Positions 55,255-64,000 of a DNA stretch of 64,000 nt are shown here, in pieces. Within the stretch, counting starts at the first letter, position 1; every line of letters starts with the position of its first letter. A model generated the notes under the pieces. It made no database searches. It saw only the letters and a program-made list of their open reading frames with translations, and had not been told where the DNA came from. A program made the position numbers and the translations under genes. Origin of the DNA: Bacteroidota bacterium (GTDB lineage Bacteria; Bacteroidota; Bacteroidia; B-17B0; Aurantibacillaceae); the NCBI GenBank assembly GCA_005787585.1, contig SYAL01000047.1:100222-164221 (forward strand), in the 5' to 3' direction.

Positions 55255-56040
55255 ATGTTTAAAAATTGGGATAATATAAGTTTTGATGAGCGCAATAAAA
55301 TTGTTTTTGAGGGAAGAAATCAAAACTATGGCGCTTACGAATTAAGAAAAAACTACAATATAAGGGTCAGTTTTATTTTAGGTGGTATCGTTTTATTTTC
55401 TTTCTTTTTACTTGGATTAAAAAAAATCATAGACCGGCCATCATCTGAAGAGGGAGAAGAAAAAATGGAAGTTATTCAAATTGACTTAACCCCACCACCA
55501 CCAATTGACGAAACGCCACCACCACCACCACCCCCGCCGCCACCGCCGATGGTTGAATTGGTAAAATTTACCCCACCTGTTATTAAAGACGAGGCTATTG
55601 AAGAAGAGCCGCAAAAATTACAAGAAGAAGTTAAAGACGTAAATGTAAGTACGGTCGATCAAGAAGGCGATAAAGAACTTGTGGCGCCCCCAAACGACGG
55701 GCCAACAGAATCGGTGTCTGAAATTTTTTTAGTAGTTGAAGAAAATGCTGAATTTCCAGGAGGGATAGCCGCCATGGGAAAATACATGAGAGATAATATG
55801 CAATACCCACCTATGGCTCGCGAAGCAGGTATTAGCGGAAAATGCTTTTTAAAATTTGTTGTTAACGAAACCGGCGAAATAAGTAACGTTGAAATTTTAA
55901 AAGGCGTGCCCGGTTGCTCCGATTGCGATAAAGAAGCAATTCGTGTTGTAAAATCAATGCCTAAATGGAAGCCTGCAAAAATGACAGGGCGCTCAGTAAA
56001 ATGCTATTTTAATTTGCCATTTAGTTTTAAAATTCAATAA
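55255..56040 (+). CDS. tonB: TonB energy transducer
   Basis: The 261-residue protein has the Bacteroidota start FDERNKIVFEGRNQNYGAYE, one membrane helix (FILGGIVLFSFFLLGL), a long proline stretch (PPPPPPPPPPPMVE) that spans the periplasm, and a C-terminal TonB domain (PPMAREAGISGKCFLKFVVN). ILKGVPGCSDCDKEAIRVVK and WKPAKMTGR end it. TonB contacts outer-membrane receptors. Two Cys (GCSDCD) in the C-terminal domain are common in this group. Confidence 0.95.
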   Translation: MFKNWDNISFDERNKIVFEGRNQNYGAYELRKNYNIRVSFILGGIVLFSFFLLGLKKIIDRPSSEEGEEKMEVIQIDLTPPPPIDETPPPPPPPPPPPMVELVKFTPPVIKDEAIEEEPQKLQEEVKDVNVSTVDQEGDKELVAPPNDGPTESVSEIFLVVEENAEFPGGIAAMGKYMRDNMQYPPMAREAGISGKCFLKFVVNETGEISNVEILKGVPGCSDCDKEAIRVVKSMPKWKPAKMTGRSVKCYFNLPFSFKIQ

Positions 56041-56068
56041 TTAAAACACTATTGTTTTTGTAAAAATT

Positions 56069-56287
56069 ATGAAATTAGGATTAAACTCAATTTCTATCTG
56101 GTTTGGATTTATAATGATTCTTATAGTCATATCTGGCGCAGCTGTTTTTTCTTTTTCTGATTTTATGGCTGATGAATTATTTGGTAAAAAACGCTTATTG
56201 TTTATTTTAATGCTTGTTGCTTATTCTGTTTACAGAGTCTTTCGTTTGTATTATGCTATTAAACAAGCAAATAAAAATGATGTGTAA
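56069..56287 (+). CDS. Small two-helix membrane protein of the TonB operon
   Basis: The 72-residue protein has two membrane helices (IWFGFIMILIVISGAAVFSF and LLFILMLVAYSVYRVF) and a Lys/Asn-rich tail (KQANKND). Its position between tonB and the PstS-like gene is shared with many Bacteroidota, so it is probably a real small subunit. Function is unknown. Its stop overlaps the next gene. Confidence 0.7.
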   Translation: MKLGLNSISIWFGFIMILIVISGAAVFSFSDFMADELFGKKRLLFILMLVAYSVYRVFRLYYAIKQANKNDV

Positions 56288-57218
56288 ATTTATTAAATAC
56301 AACTATTTGTGTGTTTCGCTAGTCGCATTATTTTTCTTCTCTTGCTCAAATTATTTTAAAAACGATTATAATGATAATAGCCCTACTTCCGGAAAACTAA
56401 AAGTATATATCGATGAGGGGCTAAAAAATCACATTAAAAATCAAGTATATACCTTTGAATCCATTTATCCAAATGCAAATATTTATCTTTATTCTTCAAG
56501 CGAAAACGACGCCATACAAAAATTATATAATGATAGTTGCGAGCTAATTGTTATTTCACGTGTTTTAAATAAAAATGAAACAAAATCCTTTGCCTCTAAA
56601 AATTATACGATAATCCCAACGCCCATAGCAAAAAATGGCATTGCGGTTATTGCCTCAAAAAAAACTCAAATTAATACCCTACGTTTTGAAGATGTTGTTG
56701 CAATTTTAAATGGTAAAAATAATTTATTTGATTCTTTAGGAAAACCTCTTTCTTTAACTGTTGTTTTTGACTCTCCAAATTCTTCTGTTATTCATTATCT
56801 TCAGGACTCGGTACTAAAAAAACTCAAATTTGGCTCAAATTGCACAGCTCTAAAATCAACACAAGAAAGTATTAATTATGTGGCCTCTCATAAAAATAGT
56901 ATTGGGTTTATAGATTTTGCCTGGCTTAGCGATTCAGACGACTCTATTTTTAAGGCCAACGAAACTGTATTAAAAGTTTTACCTCTTAGTAAAAAAAATA
57001 GCTCCTATTTTGAAAAACCAAATCAAAGCAGTTTTAAATTAAATACATATCCTTTTACCAGAACAATTTATGCAATAAAAAAAACCGGAGAGTTTACATT
57101 AGCCAAAGGCTTTGAAACATTTATGGCTGGACCAAAAGGCCAACTTACTTTTTTAAAACAAGGCTTGCTGCCAAATAAACAAAACGAAAGGCCTGTTAAG
57201 ATAGTTATTGAGCCATAA
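56277..57218 (+). CDS. PstS-like phosphate-binding lipoprotein
   Basis: The 313-residue protein has a lipoprotein signal with SC in FFFSCSNYF. It has the periplasmic-binding fold of PstS/SBP type (LKVYIDEGLKNHIKNQVYTF, IVISRVLNKNETKSF, NGIAVIASKKTQIN, GFIDFAWLSD). The ATGATG at 56277 overlaps the previous gene by 11 bases; either ATG can be used. Bacteroidota carry this gene behind tonB without pstCAB, so it probably does not import phosphate in the usual way. Confidence 0.75.
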   Translation: MMCKFIKYNYLCVSLVALFFFSCSNYFKNDYNDNSPTSGKLKVYIDEGLKNHIKNQVYTFESIYPNANIYLYSSSENDAIQKLYNDSCELIVISRVLNKNETKSFASKNYTIIPTPIAKNGIAVIASKKTQINTLRFEDVVAILNGKNNLFDSLGKPLSLTVVFDSPNSSVIHYLQDSVLKKLKFGSNCTALKSTQESINYVASHKNSIGFIDFAWLSDSDDSIFKANETVLKVLPLSKKNSSYFEKPNQSSFKLNTYPFTRTIYAIKKTGEFTLAKGFETFMAGPKGQLTFLKQGLLPNKQNERPVKIVIEP

Positions 57219-57314
57219 ATACAATAAATTAATTAAAAAACGTTATTTAACGCCCTCATCTTTTTTACAAAAACAATATTGGTTAATTTTATAAAAATTA
57301 TTACAAATTAAAAT

Positions 57315-59039
57315 ATGAAAAAATTTATTTTTGTCGTGCCCATGTTATTAAGTTCTTTTTTTATAATGGCGCAAACATTAAAAGAAATTATTGCAAAAAC
57401 CGATAACGAAAATTTTGATGCCGCTGCAATAAATTTTAGATCACTTATTACCTTAGAGCCCAACAAAGGCGAAAATTATTTTTTCTTTGGTGAAAATTAT
57501 TTTAATAAAGGCGATATTGATAGTGCAAATTATTTTTATTTAAAAGGAATTGAGCTAAATGCGACCTGCCCTCTTAATTATGTTGGTACAGGCAAAGTAT
57601 TGCTGGTTAAAAACAATTTAGAAGAAGCGCAAGCGCAATTTTTTAAAGGCAAAACCTTAGCATCAAATAAAAATGCCGAATTCTTAAGAAGAAATGCCGA
57701 AGCGTGGCTGATTACTAATATTAAAAATACTGATGAGGCGATTGCATTAATAAATGCGGCCATAAAAATGGAACCTAAAACTTCTGAAAATTATATTTTA
57801 TTAGGCGATGCTCAATTAGAAAAAAATCCTGCAAGCGGAAGCGAGCCAATTAAAAATTATAATAAAGCAACCGAGCTAAATCCTAAGAGCGCAAAAGGAC
57901 GCCTCCGAATAGGTAAGCTTTTTCAGCGTGGGCGAAATTACCCGTTAGCTATCGAAAAATATAAAGAAGCCATTGCTATAGAGCCAAATTTTGCCCCTGC
58001 CTACCGAGAATTGGCCGAAGTATATTCTTTATACGCTAAACACTCTCTGGCAATTGAATACTGGAAAAAATATTTAGAACTTAATAATAACGACGATGCC
58101 AGATATCGCTTTATGAGCTCACTATATTCAAATAAACAATATCAAGACGCCATAACCGAATATGAGGCCTTAAAAAAACAAGGCTATAAAAGTTTGTTTT
58201 TAGAGCGGCTGGCTGGCTACAGCTATTATGAAATAGGAAACAAAACCGATGCCGACGCATACAATAAAGGGCTAAAAGCAATTGATTCTTTTTTTGAACA
58301 AGCAGGCAACGGATTTAAATACTTGCACAACGATTATAAATATAGAGGATTAATTTTATCTCGTTTAGGAAAAGATACTCTAGGAATTTTAGAATTAGAA
58401 AAAGCGCTCGCGATAGATAGCGTAAAAAATATAGAAACTTTTTCAGAACTTGCCTCTATTTTTATGAAAATAAAAAATTATGATAAAGCAATAACCAGCT
58501 TTAATCGAAAAATATACATTAACGATAAAGCCATAAGTGCCAATGATTGTTTTGCTTTAGGTAAAGCTCAATTTTTTTCAGGCATTAATATTCAAAAAGA
58601 GGCCAATGATTTAAAAGAAGCCCTTATAAAAAAGAAAAAGCCAGCCGATTCGCCGGAAATTAAATTAAAAGAAACTTCTGCAAATAATTTTTTTGTTAAA
58701 GCCGACTCTGCTTTTTCTCGACTAACCCAAATTTCTCCAAGCTGGCCTATAGGTTACTTTTGGAGAGGAAGAGCAAATTCATACCTCGATCCAAAAAACG
58801 AAAAATGGTTGGCTAAGCCACACTACGAAAAGCTAATTAATTTAGTAAAACCCGATGAACGAAAGACTTCGTATAAAAGTAACGTTATTGAAGCGCTCGA
58901 ATATTTTGGCAATTACTACGTTAATGTTAAAGATAAAATAAAAGCCGACGAAACTTGGACTGCTATCACAGAATTAGATCCAGCAAACGAAAAAGCAAAA
59001 TATTATTTCACCCCATCAAAAACAAAAAGTAAAAATTAA
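57315..59039 (+). CDS. Secreted/periplasmic TPR-repeat protein
   Basis: The 574-residue protein has a signal peptide (FFIMAQT) and at least ten tetratricopeptide repeats, e.g. GENYFFFGENYFNKGDIDSA, SENYILLGDAQLEKNPASGS, FAPAYRELAEVYSLYAKHSL and FSELASIFMKIKNYDKAITS. TPR arrays bind proteins. It ends the exbB operon in the usual Bacteroidota order. A partner of the TonB complex is likely but unproven. Confidence 0.85.
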   Translation: MKKFIFVVPMLLSSFFIMAQTLKEIIAKTDNENFDAAAINFRSLITLEPNKGENYFFFGENYFNKGDIDSANYFYLKGIELNATCPLNYVGTGKVLLVKNNLEEAQAQFFKGKTLASNKNAEFLRRNAEAWLITNIKNTDEAIALINAAIKMEPKTSENYILLGDAQLEKNPASGSEPIKNYNKATELNPKSAKGRLRIGKLFQRGRNYPLAIEKYKEAIAIEPNFAPAYRELAEVYSLYAKHSLAIEYWKKYLELNNNDDARYRFMSSLYSNKQYQDAITEYEALKKQGYKSLFLERLAGYSYYEIGNKTDADAYNKGLKAIDSFFEQAGNGFKYLHNDYKYRGLILSRLGKDTLGILELEKALAIDSVKNIETFSELASIFMKIKNYDKAITSFNRKIYINDKAISANDCFALGKAQFFSGINIQKEANDLKEALIKKKKPADSPEIKLKETSANNFFVKADSAFSRLTQISPSWPIGYFWRGRANSYLDPKNEKWLAKPHYEKLINLVKPDERKTSYKSNVIEALEYFGNYYVNVKDKIKADETWTAITELDPANEKAKYYFTPSKTKSKN

Positions 59040-59051
59040 CTCAAATATTTA

Positions 59052-61607
59052 TTAATTATTAAGTAAATTTATTAATTGTGGATTGTCTAACGTTTGCCGG
59101 TTTCTTGGAATTTTAAACTGACTTAGCATCGACATTTTTAAATTAATGTTTAAATTATAGCTTTTATTTATGCCAAAAGGTACCCAACGAATTTGTGCCT
59201 CCCAACATTTTAAATCTCTATAAATATCAAAAGAGGTATAACTTATCTTTTTATTTATAAAATCATAGCCGCTTGCTATTGTTATTTTCCAGAATTTTGT
59301 TGGTATAAAATCTCCACCAAAATTTAGAATTTGAGCCGTTTCAATTTTTTTATTTGTTGGGTTTGAAACTGATACTATATATGATGCGTTTAAATTCCAA
59401 ATCGTTTTTTCTGTTATTAAATTTATTGGCTTAGCTTTTTTTGATTCTTCGCCCACAGGCCTTAAAACAAACATGCTGCTATTGATAGATGTGCCTATAG
59501 CAATATTCGTATTTACCAACCGGACTAGTTTTTTGTTGTAATCATATAATAGGGTGTTAATTCTATTGTTCGAAGTCTCATCTATCGCATAGGGGTCGAA
59601 AGAAGAGCTGGCGTTTATATTAATGTTTTTATACAATATCGTTCTTGCCGTTAAATTAATATTGCTTAGCTTAAACTCTTGGGCGGCAAAATTATAATTT
59701 GTACTAATGCCCATGTTTTGGATAATAGCCACCTTTTTATAAATAATTCCTGTATCGGTTTTTTGTTTTATTTTAGCGTCAATCGTATTATTTAAATTTA
59801 TACCTAAAGCATTTTGTTTTCCTTTCGATGGACCAGCATAAATATTATCTTCAAATACAGTATAGGTTTTATAATTACCTAAAGTGTCTGATTGTACTTT
59901 TTTCCAAAAGCCATATTGCTCTTCGCCAAAATCTGGTCGGTAATTATAGTTAATGGTTGGAATTAATAAATAGCGAATTTGATTTAGTGGCCCCTTTTTA
60001 AATAAAAAATCTAAATAAAGCTTAGTATTTATCGAAGTCGAAAAATTCGCATCATATCCGCTTACAATACCCTTGTTCTTTTTAGAAATAATGGTATCTA
60101 CTGCTCTATTATTAAAGTTTTTTACAAACTCCTTACTCGTACTATTTAAATATGTTACCGATGAAAGATTAATTTGCGGAGAAACGGTAATATACTTAAA
60201 CACATTAAAATTTGTTGATATTGGTATGCTTTGCTTAATTCCGTTCCTCATTTTTTCTAAAAAATTACCCAAAAAAATACTCGAATCAAATCCGCTTATT
60301 GTGTTTTGTGAAATAAGCAAATAATTAATCCCTATCTTATCAAATACATTTTGTTTTACGGCCGCCTCTCTTTTAAAAGGAAAAAAACGATTAACATTAA
60401 ATGTTAAAGACGGAAAAGTAATGTCTACTGGGCTTTTGCCTATTGTACTTTGATTGTGAGTAGCATTAATGCTTAGCGAACTGCTTTTAAAATTTTTGGT
60501 AAATGCAATATTTGATTGAAAACTGTTTTGTAAAAATTTACCCGAATTAAGGTTATTAAATCTATTAAAATTTTGATTTTTAACGTAATTTACATTTGCG
60601 CCAAAACGCACACTTGGATTGTTTTTATTATCTTGATTGTGAGCCCAACGCAATTCGTAAGAGCTTTGTTTGTTATAACTTATTGGTATATCGGGATCGC
60701 CAATATTAAATTGGCTATAACTCAAATAGGTAAAACCACTTGCCTGATATAACAAATTATAATTATTAGTGCTGCTAAGTGCCCAGCTTCCGTTGGCATA
60801 AATGTCAGCTCTAATTATCATATCAGTTTTATCATTAATGCCCCAATAAAATCCGCCTTGCCTTAAGTTAAATCCTCTTTCAGGAGAATTACCAAATATT
60901 GGTATTAAAATGCCATTGTGTTGTTTTTGGGTGTTTGGGAAAAACCCAAATGGCAAGCCAAGCGGAGTTGGCACGCCTCCTATTTCTAAATACATGGGTC
61001 CGGTAATTATTTTATCGTTTGGTATTACTTTTGCTTTACTTGCTTTAAAAAGTGTTCTGCCATCGTCTTCGCTGCACAAAGCGCACTTCATATTTTTAAA
61101 AAAAGTTACATTATTACTATCTTTTTTTATAGCCTTACCAAATACTTTTAGCTCCCCTTGTTTAGTCCATGCGTTTATGATTTTTCCTTTTTTTGTTTTA
61201 GTGTTATACATTATTTTTTCTGCTTCAACGGTTTGAGAGCCATCTTTAAAAACTGGTGTACCAATGTTTTTGCCCGTACTATCTTTTTTTCCAAAAGCAG
61301 TAATTACATTTTTATTATAATCAATCTCAATAAATTCAGCTTCTATGTTCTTACTACCAAATTCTACTTTTGCTTTACCATATAATATTGCTCGGCCCTC
61401 TTTAGGGTATGACACAAGGCTATCTCGACCAAAATAAGAAATGGGCTCTTCGAGCGATTCAGAACTATTTGTGGTTTGCATGGTATCGCCGCCCGTTTTC
61501 ATAACCGTATCTTGCTTAAGCCCTTGAGCCCTAACTTCGCTATTAGAGCCTAAAGATATTAACAGGGCAAAGAAGAAAACTACTTTAATATGTGGGGGTA
61601 ATGTCAA
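59052..61607 (-). CDS. lptD: LPS-assembly outer-membrane protein LptD
   Basis: The 851-residue protein has a signal peptide, an OstA-like periplasmic domain (about 60-200, GRAILYGKAKVEFGSKNIEA) and a large beta-barrel ending in aromatic strands. MKCALCSEDDGRTLFKASKA and LPFGFFPNTQKQHNGILIP are typical of LptD. It inserts LPS in the outer leaflet with LptE. It is divergent from the amidase gene. Confidence 0.88.
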   Translation of the reverse strand: MTLPPHIKVVFFFALLISLGSNSEVRAQGLKQDTVMKTGGDTMQTTNSSESLEEPISYFGRDSLVSYPKEGRAILYGKAKVEFGSKNIEAEFIEIDYNKNVITAFGKKDSTGKNIGTPVFKDGSQTVEAEKIMYNTKTKKGKIINAWTKQGELKVFGKAIKKDSNNVTFFKNMKCALCSEDDGRTLFKASKAKVIPNDKIITGPMYLEIGGVPTPLGLPFGFFPNTQKQHNGILIPIFGNSPERGFNLRQGGFYWGINDKTDMIIRADIYANGSWALSSTNNYNLLYQASGFTYLSYSQFNIGDPDIPISYNKQSSYELRWAHNQDNKNNPSVRFGANVNYVKNQNFNRFNNLNSGKFLQNSFQSNIAFTKNFKSSSLSINATHNQSTIGKSPVDITFPSLTFNVNRFFPFKREAAVKQNVFDKIGINYLLISQNTISGFDSSIFLGNFLEKMRNGIKQSIPISTNFNVFKYITVSPQINLSSVTYLNSTSKEFVKNFNNRAVDTIISKKNKGIVSGYDANFSTSINTKLYLDFLFKKGPLNQIRYLLIPTINYNYRPDFGEEQYGFWKKVQSDTLGNYKTYTVFEDNIYAGPSKGKQNALGINLNNTIDAKIKQKTDTGIIYKKVAIIQNMGISTNYNFAAQEFKLSNINLTARTILYKNININASSSFDPYAIDETSNNRINTLLYDYNKKLVRLVNTNIAIGTSINSSMFVLRPVGEESKKAKPINLITEKTIWNLNASYIVSVSNPTNKKIETAQILNFGGDFIPTKFWKITIASGYDFINKKISYTSFDIYRDLKCWEAQIRWVPFGINKSYNLNINLKMSMLSQFKIPRNRQTLDNPQLINLLNN

Positions 61608-61646
61608 ATTAAATCGAATAATTTTATTTAACCGTTCAAGTAATTA

Positions 61647-61654
61647 CAAAGCTA
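61647..61654 (-). promoter_or_regulatory. lptD -7 promoter box
   Basis: TAGCTTTG on the minus strand matches TAnnTTTG exactly, about 40 bases before the lptD start. No clear TTG at -33. Confidence 0.35.
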
Positions 61655-61693
61655 CAATAGTTTAACACATTGCATAAGGGTTTATTAATACAG

Positions 61694-63178
61694 ATGGTTA
61701 AAAAATTACAATATTTTACTCTGCTATTGTATACAATAATTGCTTTTTCGAGCTATAAATTAATAAAAAACAAAGCCCCAAACGAAATAAAAATAATTGT
61801 TATTGATGCTGGGCATGGCGGAAAAGACCCTGGTTGCTTAGGAGTTGTTTATAAAGAAAAAGATGTTGCGCTTGGAGTTGCATTAAAATTTGGAAAATAC
61901 ATAGAAGAAAATTTTAAAGATATAAAAGTTATTTATACCCGAACAAGCGATGTGTTTGTTGATTTAGAAGAAAGGGCACAAATTGCAAATAAAGCAAAGG
62001 CCGACTTGTTTATTTCTATTCATTGCAATGCTGCTGGAAAAGCCGTTATGGTAAACGATCGCAAAACTGGTAAAAAAATTGCCAAAACTTTTGTAAATAA
62101 AAAAGGTAAACGAGTTGTGGTTGAAACAGCAAACCCAGAGCCCTTTGGAACCGAAACTTATGTAATGGGATTAAAAAACGAAGAAGGAAAAATGATGGTG
62201 GCTACTCGCGAAAACTCTGCTATTTTTTATGAAGATAATTACGAAAAAAAATATGGTGGCTTTGATCCCGAAAGCGTAGAAAGCTACATTATTATGAGTA
62301 ACTACACCTCAGCATATGTTATTCAAAGCGCAAATTTAGCAGTAAAAATACAGGCCGAATATATTAAAAAAGCAGGCCGTATTGATAAAGGGGTTCACCG
62401 ACAAAGTATTTGGGTGCTTTGGCGAACATCAATGCCAAGCATTTTAACTGAAATAGGCTATTTAACCAACCCTTTAGAAGAACAGTTTTTGGGTAGCGAA
62501 AAAGGCCAAGAATATCTTGCAAAAGCATTGTTTAGAGGTCTCAGAAATTATAAAGACGAGTTGGCGGCAAACAAAATCGTTTATAACGACGAATTCGAAA
62601 ACCAAAGCCCTTTGGAAAACGAAAATATTTTAGCCGGTAACATGCCCGGACAAAAAAAAGCAGACACAAACTCCTTCTCAAATAAACTTATTGTTGAACT
62701 TATTACAGAAAAAACAAATTCTTTTGTTAAGGCCAACGACACTGTTATTTTTAATCAATTAAATACCGATAAAGCTGCAACGGCTCAAGAGATTGTGTTA
62801 AATTATAAAAATAATAAAACTACCCTTTTAAATAATAAAAGCGGCTCTTTAGAAGCCATAAAAACAGAAACCGCGTTACCTAGTTTTAAAATTATAGAAA
62901 AAACAAATGAAACTTATATTGTTTTTAAAGTTCTTTTTTTAAGCAGCTCTTCGCCCATTGACTTAAAACAAGAAAAATATTTGGCAATAAAAGATGGTAC
63001 TTTTTTTATCGAAAACAAAATTTTAAAATACACCTCGGGTAGTTTTGGTCTTATTAGCGAAGCCATTGAGCATAAACTATTTTTACGCAATAATGGTTTT
63101 AACGATTGTTTTGTTATTGCTTTAAAAAACGGCGAAAGAATAGATATAAAAGAAGCAAAAAAATTAATGCCACCTTAA
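61694..63178 (+). CDS. N-acetylmuramoyl-L-alanine amidase (AmiC-type)
   Basis: The protein of 494 residues cuts the bond between MurNAc and the stem peptide. It has an N-terminal signal or anchor (YFTLLLYTIIAFSS) and an Amidase_3 domain with zinc ligands in IVIDAGHGGKDPG, DLEERAQIANKAKADLFISI, HCNAAG and LTEIGYLTNPLEEQ. The tail after residue 300 (Asn-rich linker and a small beta-rich domain) may bind the cell wall. The ATG at 61694 was chosen over the TTG at 61670. Confidence 0.9.
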   Translation: MVKKLQYFTLLLYTIIAFSSYKLIKNKAPNEIKIIVIDAGHGGKDPGCLGVVYKEKDVALGVALKFGKYIEENFKDIKVIYTRTSDVFVDLEERAQIANKAKADLFISIHCNAAGKAVMVNDRKTGKKIAKTFVNKKGKRVVVETANPEPFGTETYVMGLKNEEGKMMVATRENSAIFYEDNYEKKYGGFDPESVESYIIMSNYTSAYVIQSANLAVKIQAEYIKKAGRIDKGVHRQSIWVLWRTSMPSILTEIGYLTNPLEEQFLGSEKGQEYLAKALFRGLRNYKDELAANKIVYNDEFENQSPLENENILAGNMPGQKKADTNSFSNKLIVELITEKTNSFVKANDTVIFNQLNTDKAATAQEIVLNYKNNKTTLLNNKSGSLEAIKTETALPSFKIIEKTNETYIVFKVLFLSSSSPIDLKQEKYLAIKDGTFFIENKILKYTSGSFGLISEAIEHKLFLRNNGFNDCFVIALKNGERIDIKEAKKLMPP

Positions 63179-63186
63179 AACAATCC

Positions 63187-63275
63187 CCCAAAAAAAAAAT
63201 CGAAAAAATACCCGCAAAAAAAAATAGTCAAATTGTCAAATAGTCAATCCCTCAGACAACGCACAGAAAACCCAA
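63187..63275 (-). repeat. FISUMP 3'-flank repeat, copy C
   Basis: The copy runs CCC, A-run, TCG, A-run, TACCCGC, A-run, TAGTCAAATTGTC and then AATCCCTCAGACAACGCACAG. It is the flank of the intact FISUMP gene at 63244 and closest to copy B. Confidence 0.75.
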
Positions 63276-64000
63276 ATTGCTTACCGCTGCTGTAACTGAA
63301 AACAGAGCCATAAAGGCTGGTCAAGTAGCGGGACCAGGCGCTATTGGTATTGTACTCCGACGAACTCCACCAGAAACCGGTAGCGCCAATGCTGGAGAAC
63401 TTCCCATTGTAGCTACGATAACCGCCCGGAAGCCCTGCAAAGCCTGAGGTGTTGGTGCCATTCCCATTATTTTGCCAACCAGTTTTGCTTTTCATTTTTG
63501 TGCCGGCTTCTTCTCCTAAGTTATCGGTTAGTGTTGTCCACTCTGCATCTGTGGGTATGTGATAGCCTTTGGGTGCCAAACCACGCGGGTCGTTTACTGC
63601 ATACCAATTATATAACTTGCCATAGCTGCTGCCATTTGCGGTGTTGTTTTCGTAATAACACCAGGCACCGGTTCTTAAGTTTGCCCAAGCATTTGCGTCT
63701 TGCACCTGCGGTATAACTTCGCCATTGCGGTAGGTTGTTACATCAAGGTTTTTTGTTGTCCAGGTTTGTGTGCCTATTTTTATTGTGTTTAAATTATTAG
63801 TTGCTGCATCTACTTTAAAGCGAATGTTATCGCCACGCAACTCGTTAAATTCGTTTAACACAAATAAAGTAATGCTGTTTTTTCCGCTTTTTATATTAGG
63901 CCCAACTTGGCCCTGCACTTGTTTTAGCGGACCTTGCCAAGTAGTGCCCCCATTGGTGCTAATAAATAAATTAATGGTGCAGGGTTGCTCGGTTTCTAAA
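63244..64000 (-). CDS. FISUMP-domain protein, N-terminus beyond the window
   Basis: The frame is open to the right edge; the visible 251 residues lack a start. The first 70 residues (TINLFISTNGGTTWQGPLKQ, GPNIKSGKNSITLFVLNEF) are a beta-sandwich domain that often precedes FISUMP domains. The FISUMP domain itself runs from IKIGTQTWTTKNLDVTTYRN through RTGAWCYYENNTANGSSYGK and PKGYHIPTDAEWTTLTDNLG to GFSVRCLRD. It is the intact relative of the pseudogene at 52254. Confidence 0.85.
   Translation of the reverse strand, partial: LETEQPCTINLFISTNGGTTWQGPLKQVQGQVGPNIKSGKNSITLFVLNEFNELRGDNIRFKVDAATNNLNTIKIGTQTWTTKNLDVTTYRNGEVIPQVQDANAWANLRTGAWCYYENNTANGSSYGKLYNWYAVNDPRGLAPKGYHIPTDAEWTTLTDNLGEEAGTKMKSKTGWQNNGNGTNTSGFAGLPGGYRSYNGKFSSIGATGFWWSSSEYNTNSAWSRYLTSLYGSVFSYSSGKQFGFSVRCLRD

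Noticed and set aside
55495..55560. CCA/CCG repeat as a microsatellite
   Set aside because: It encodes the proline spacer of TonB, a normal part of the protein.

Overview
This is an AT-rich stretch of a Bacteroidota chromosome (Flavobacteriales/Sphingobacteriales-type gene content). The evidence is: two secreted proteins with type IX secretion C-terminal sorting domains; an ExbB-ExbD-ExbD-TonB-PstS-TPR cluster; several FISUMP-domain proteins; SUI1/YciH; DUF4286 and DUF493; promoter-like boxes of the Bacteroidota TAnnTTTG type; and almost no Shine-Dalgarno sequences. No rRNA, tRNA, CRISPR array, integrase or intact transposase was seen.

Layout. 0-4 kb: tandem OmpH/Skp chaperones, a MerR regulator with a B12-binding (CarH/LitR-type) sensor, cysS, and a glutaminyl cyclotransferase lipoprotein. 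4.2-6.3 kb: a gene graveyard with a broken HExxH metallopeptidase, a broken secreted protein, a 53-codon ORF and a minus-strand remnant. 6.3-12 kb: a T9SS-exported C25-like protein, a small secreted protein and polA. 12-18.7 kb: a divergent carotenoid cluster, with unknown-crtB-crtI to the left and crtD-cruF-crtZ-crtY to the right, predicted to give a saproxanthin-type monocyclic carotenoid. 18.7-29 kb: secreted proteins, tyrS-rpoN, and an ECF sigma factor next to a membrane protein joining an anti-sigma-like N-terminus to a trypsin-like protease. 29-46 kb: small lipoproteins, mrp, a HAD phosphatase, a UPF1-like helicase, a peptide transporter, an M61 peptidase, yciH, katG, a peroxiredoxin, rnhB, a large membrane-anchored unknown, a scrambled remnant of the helicase, and a two-gene vWA-FISUMP operon. 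46-52 kb: a minus-strand housekeeping run (paaY-like, M42 peptidase, GH3, LysE, DUF493, tig). 52-53 kb: a second graveyard of FISUMP copies with a palindromic repeat. 53-63 kb: the TonB energy-transduction operon, lptD and an N-acetylmuramoyl-L-alanine amidase. The right edge holds a partial FISUMP gene.

How it fits together. The carotenoid genes and the distant CarH-like regulator suggest light-controlled pigment production. KatG and the peroxiredoxin form an oxidative-stress pair read from one intergenic region. The TonB operon, LptD, OmpH chaperones and amidase serve the outer envelope. No single entirely new system is obvious. The most unusual items are the sigma/anti-sigma-protease pair, the vWA-FISUMP operon, the degenerate catalytic site of the C25-like T9SS protein, the FISUMP-linked 3' repeat, the C-terminus-then-N-terminus helicase scar, and a repeated spacing of promoter boxes 5-7 bases from start codons that suggests leaderless mRNAs.
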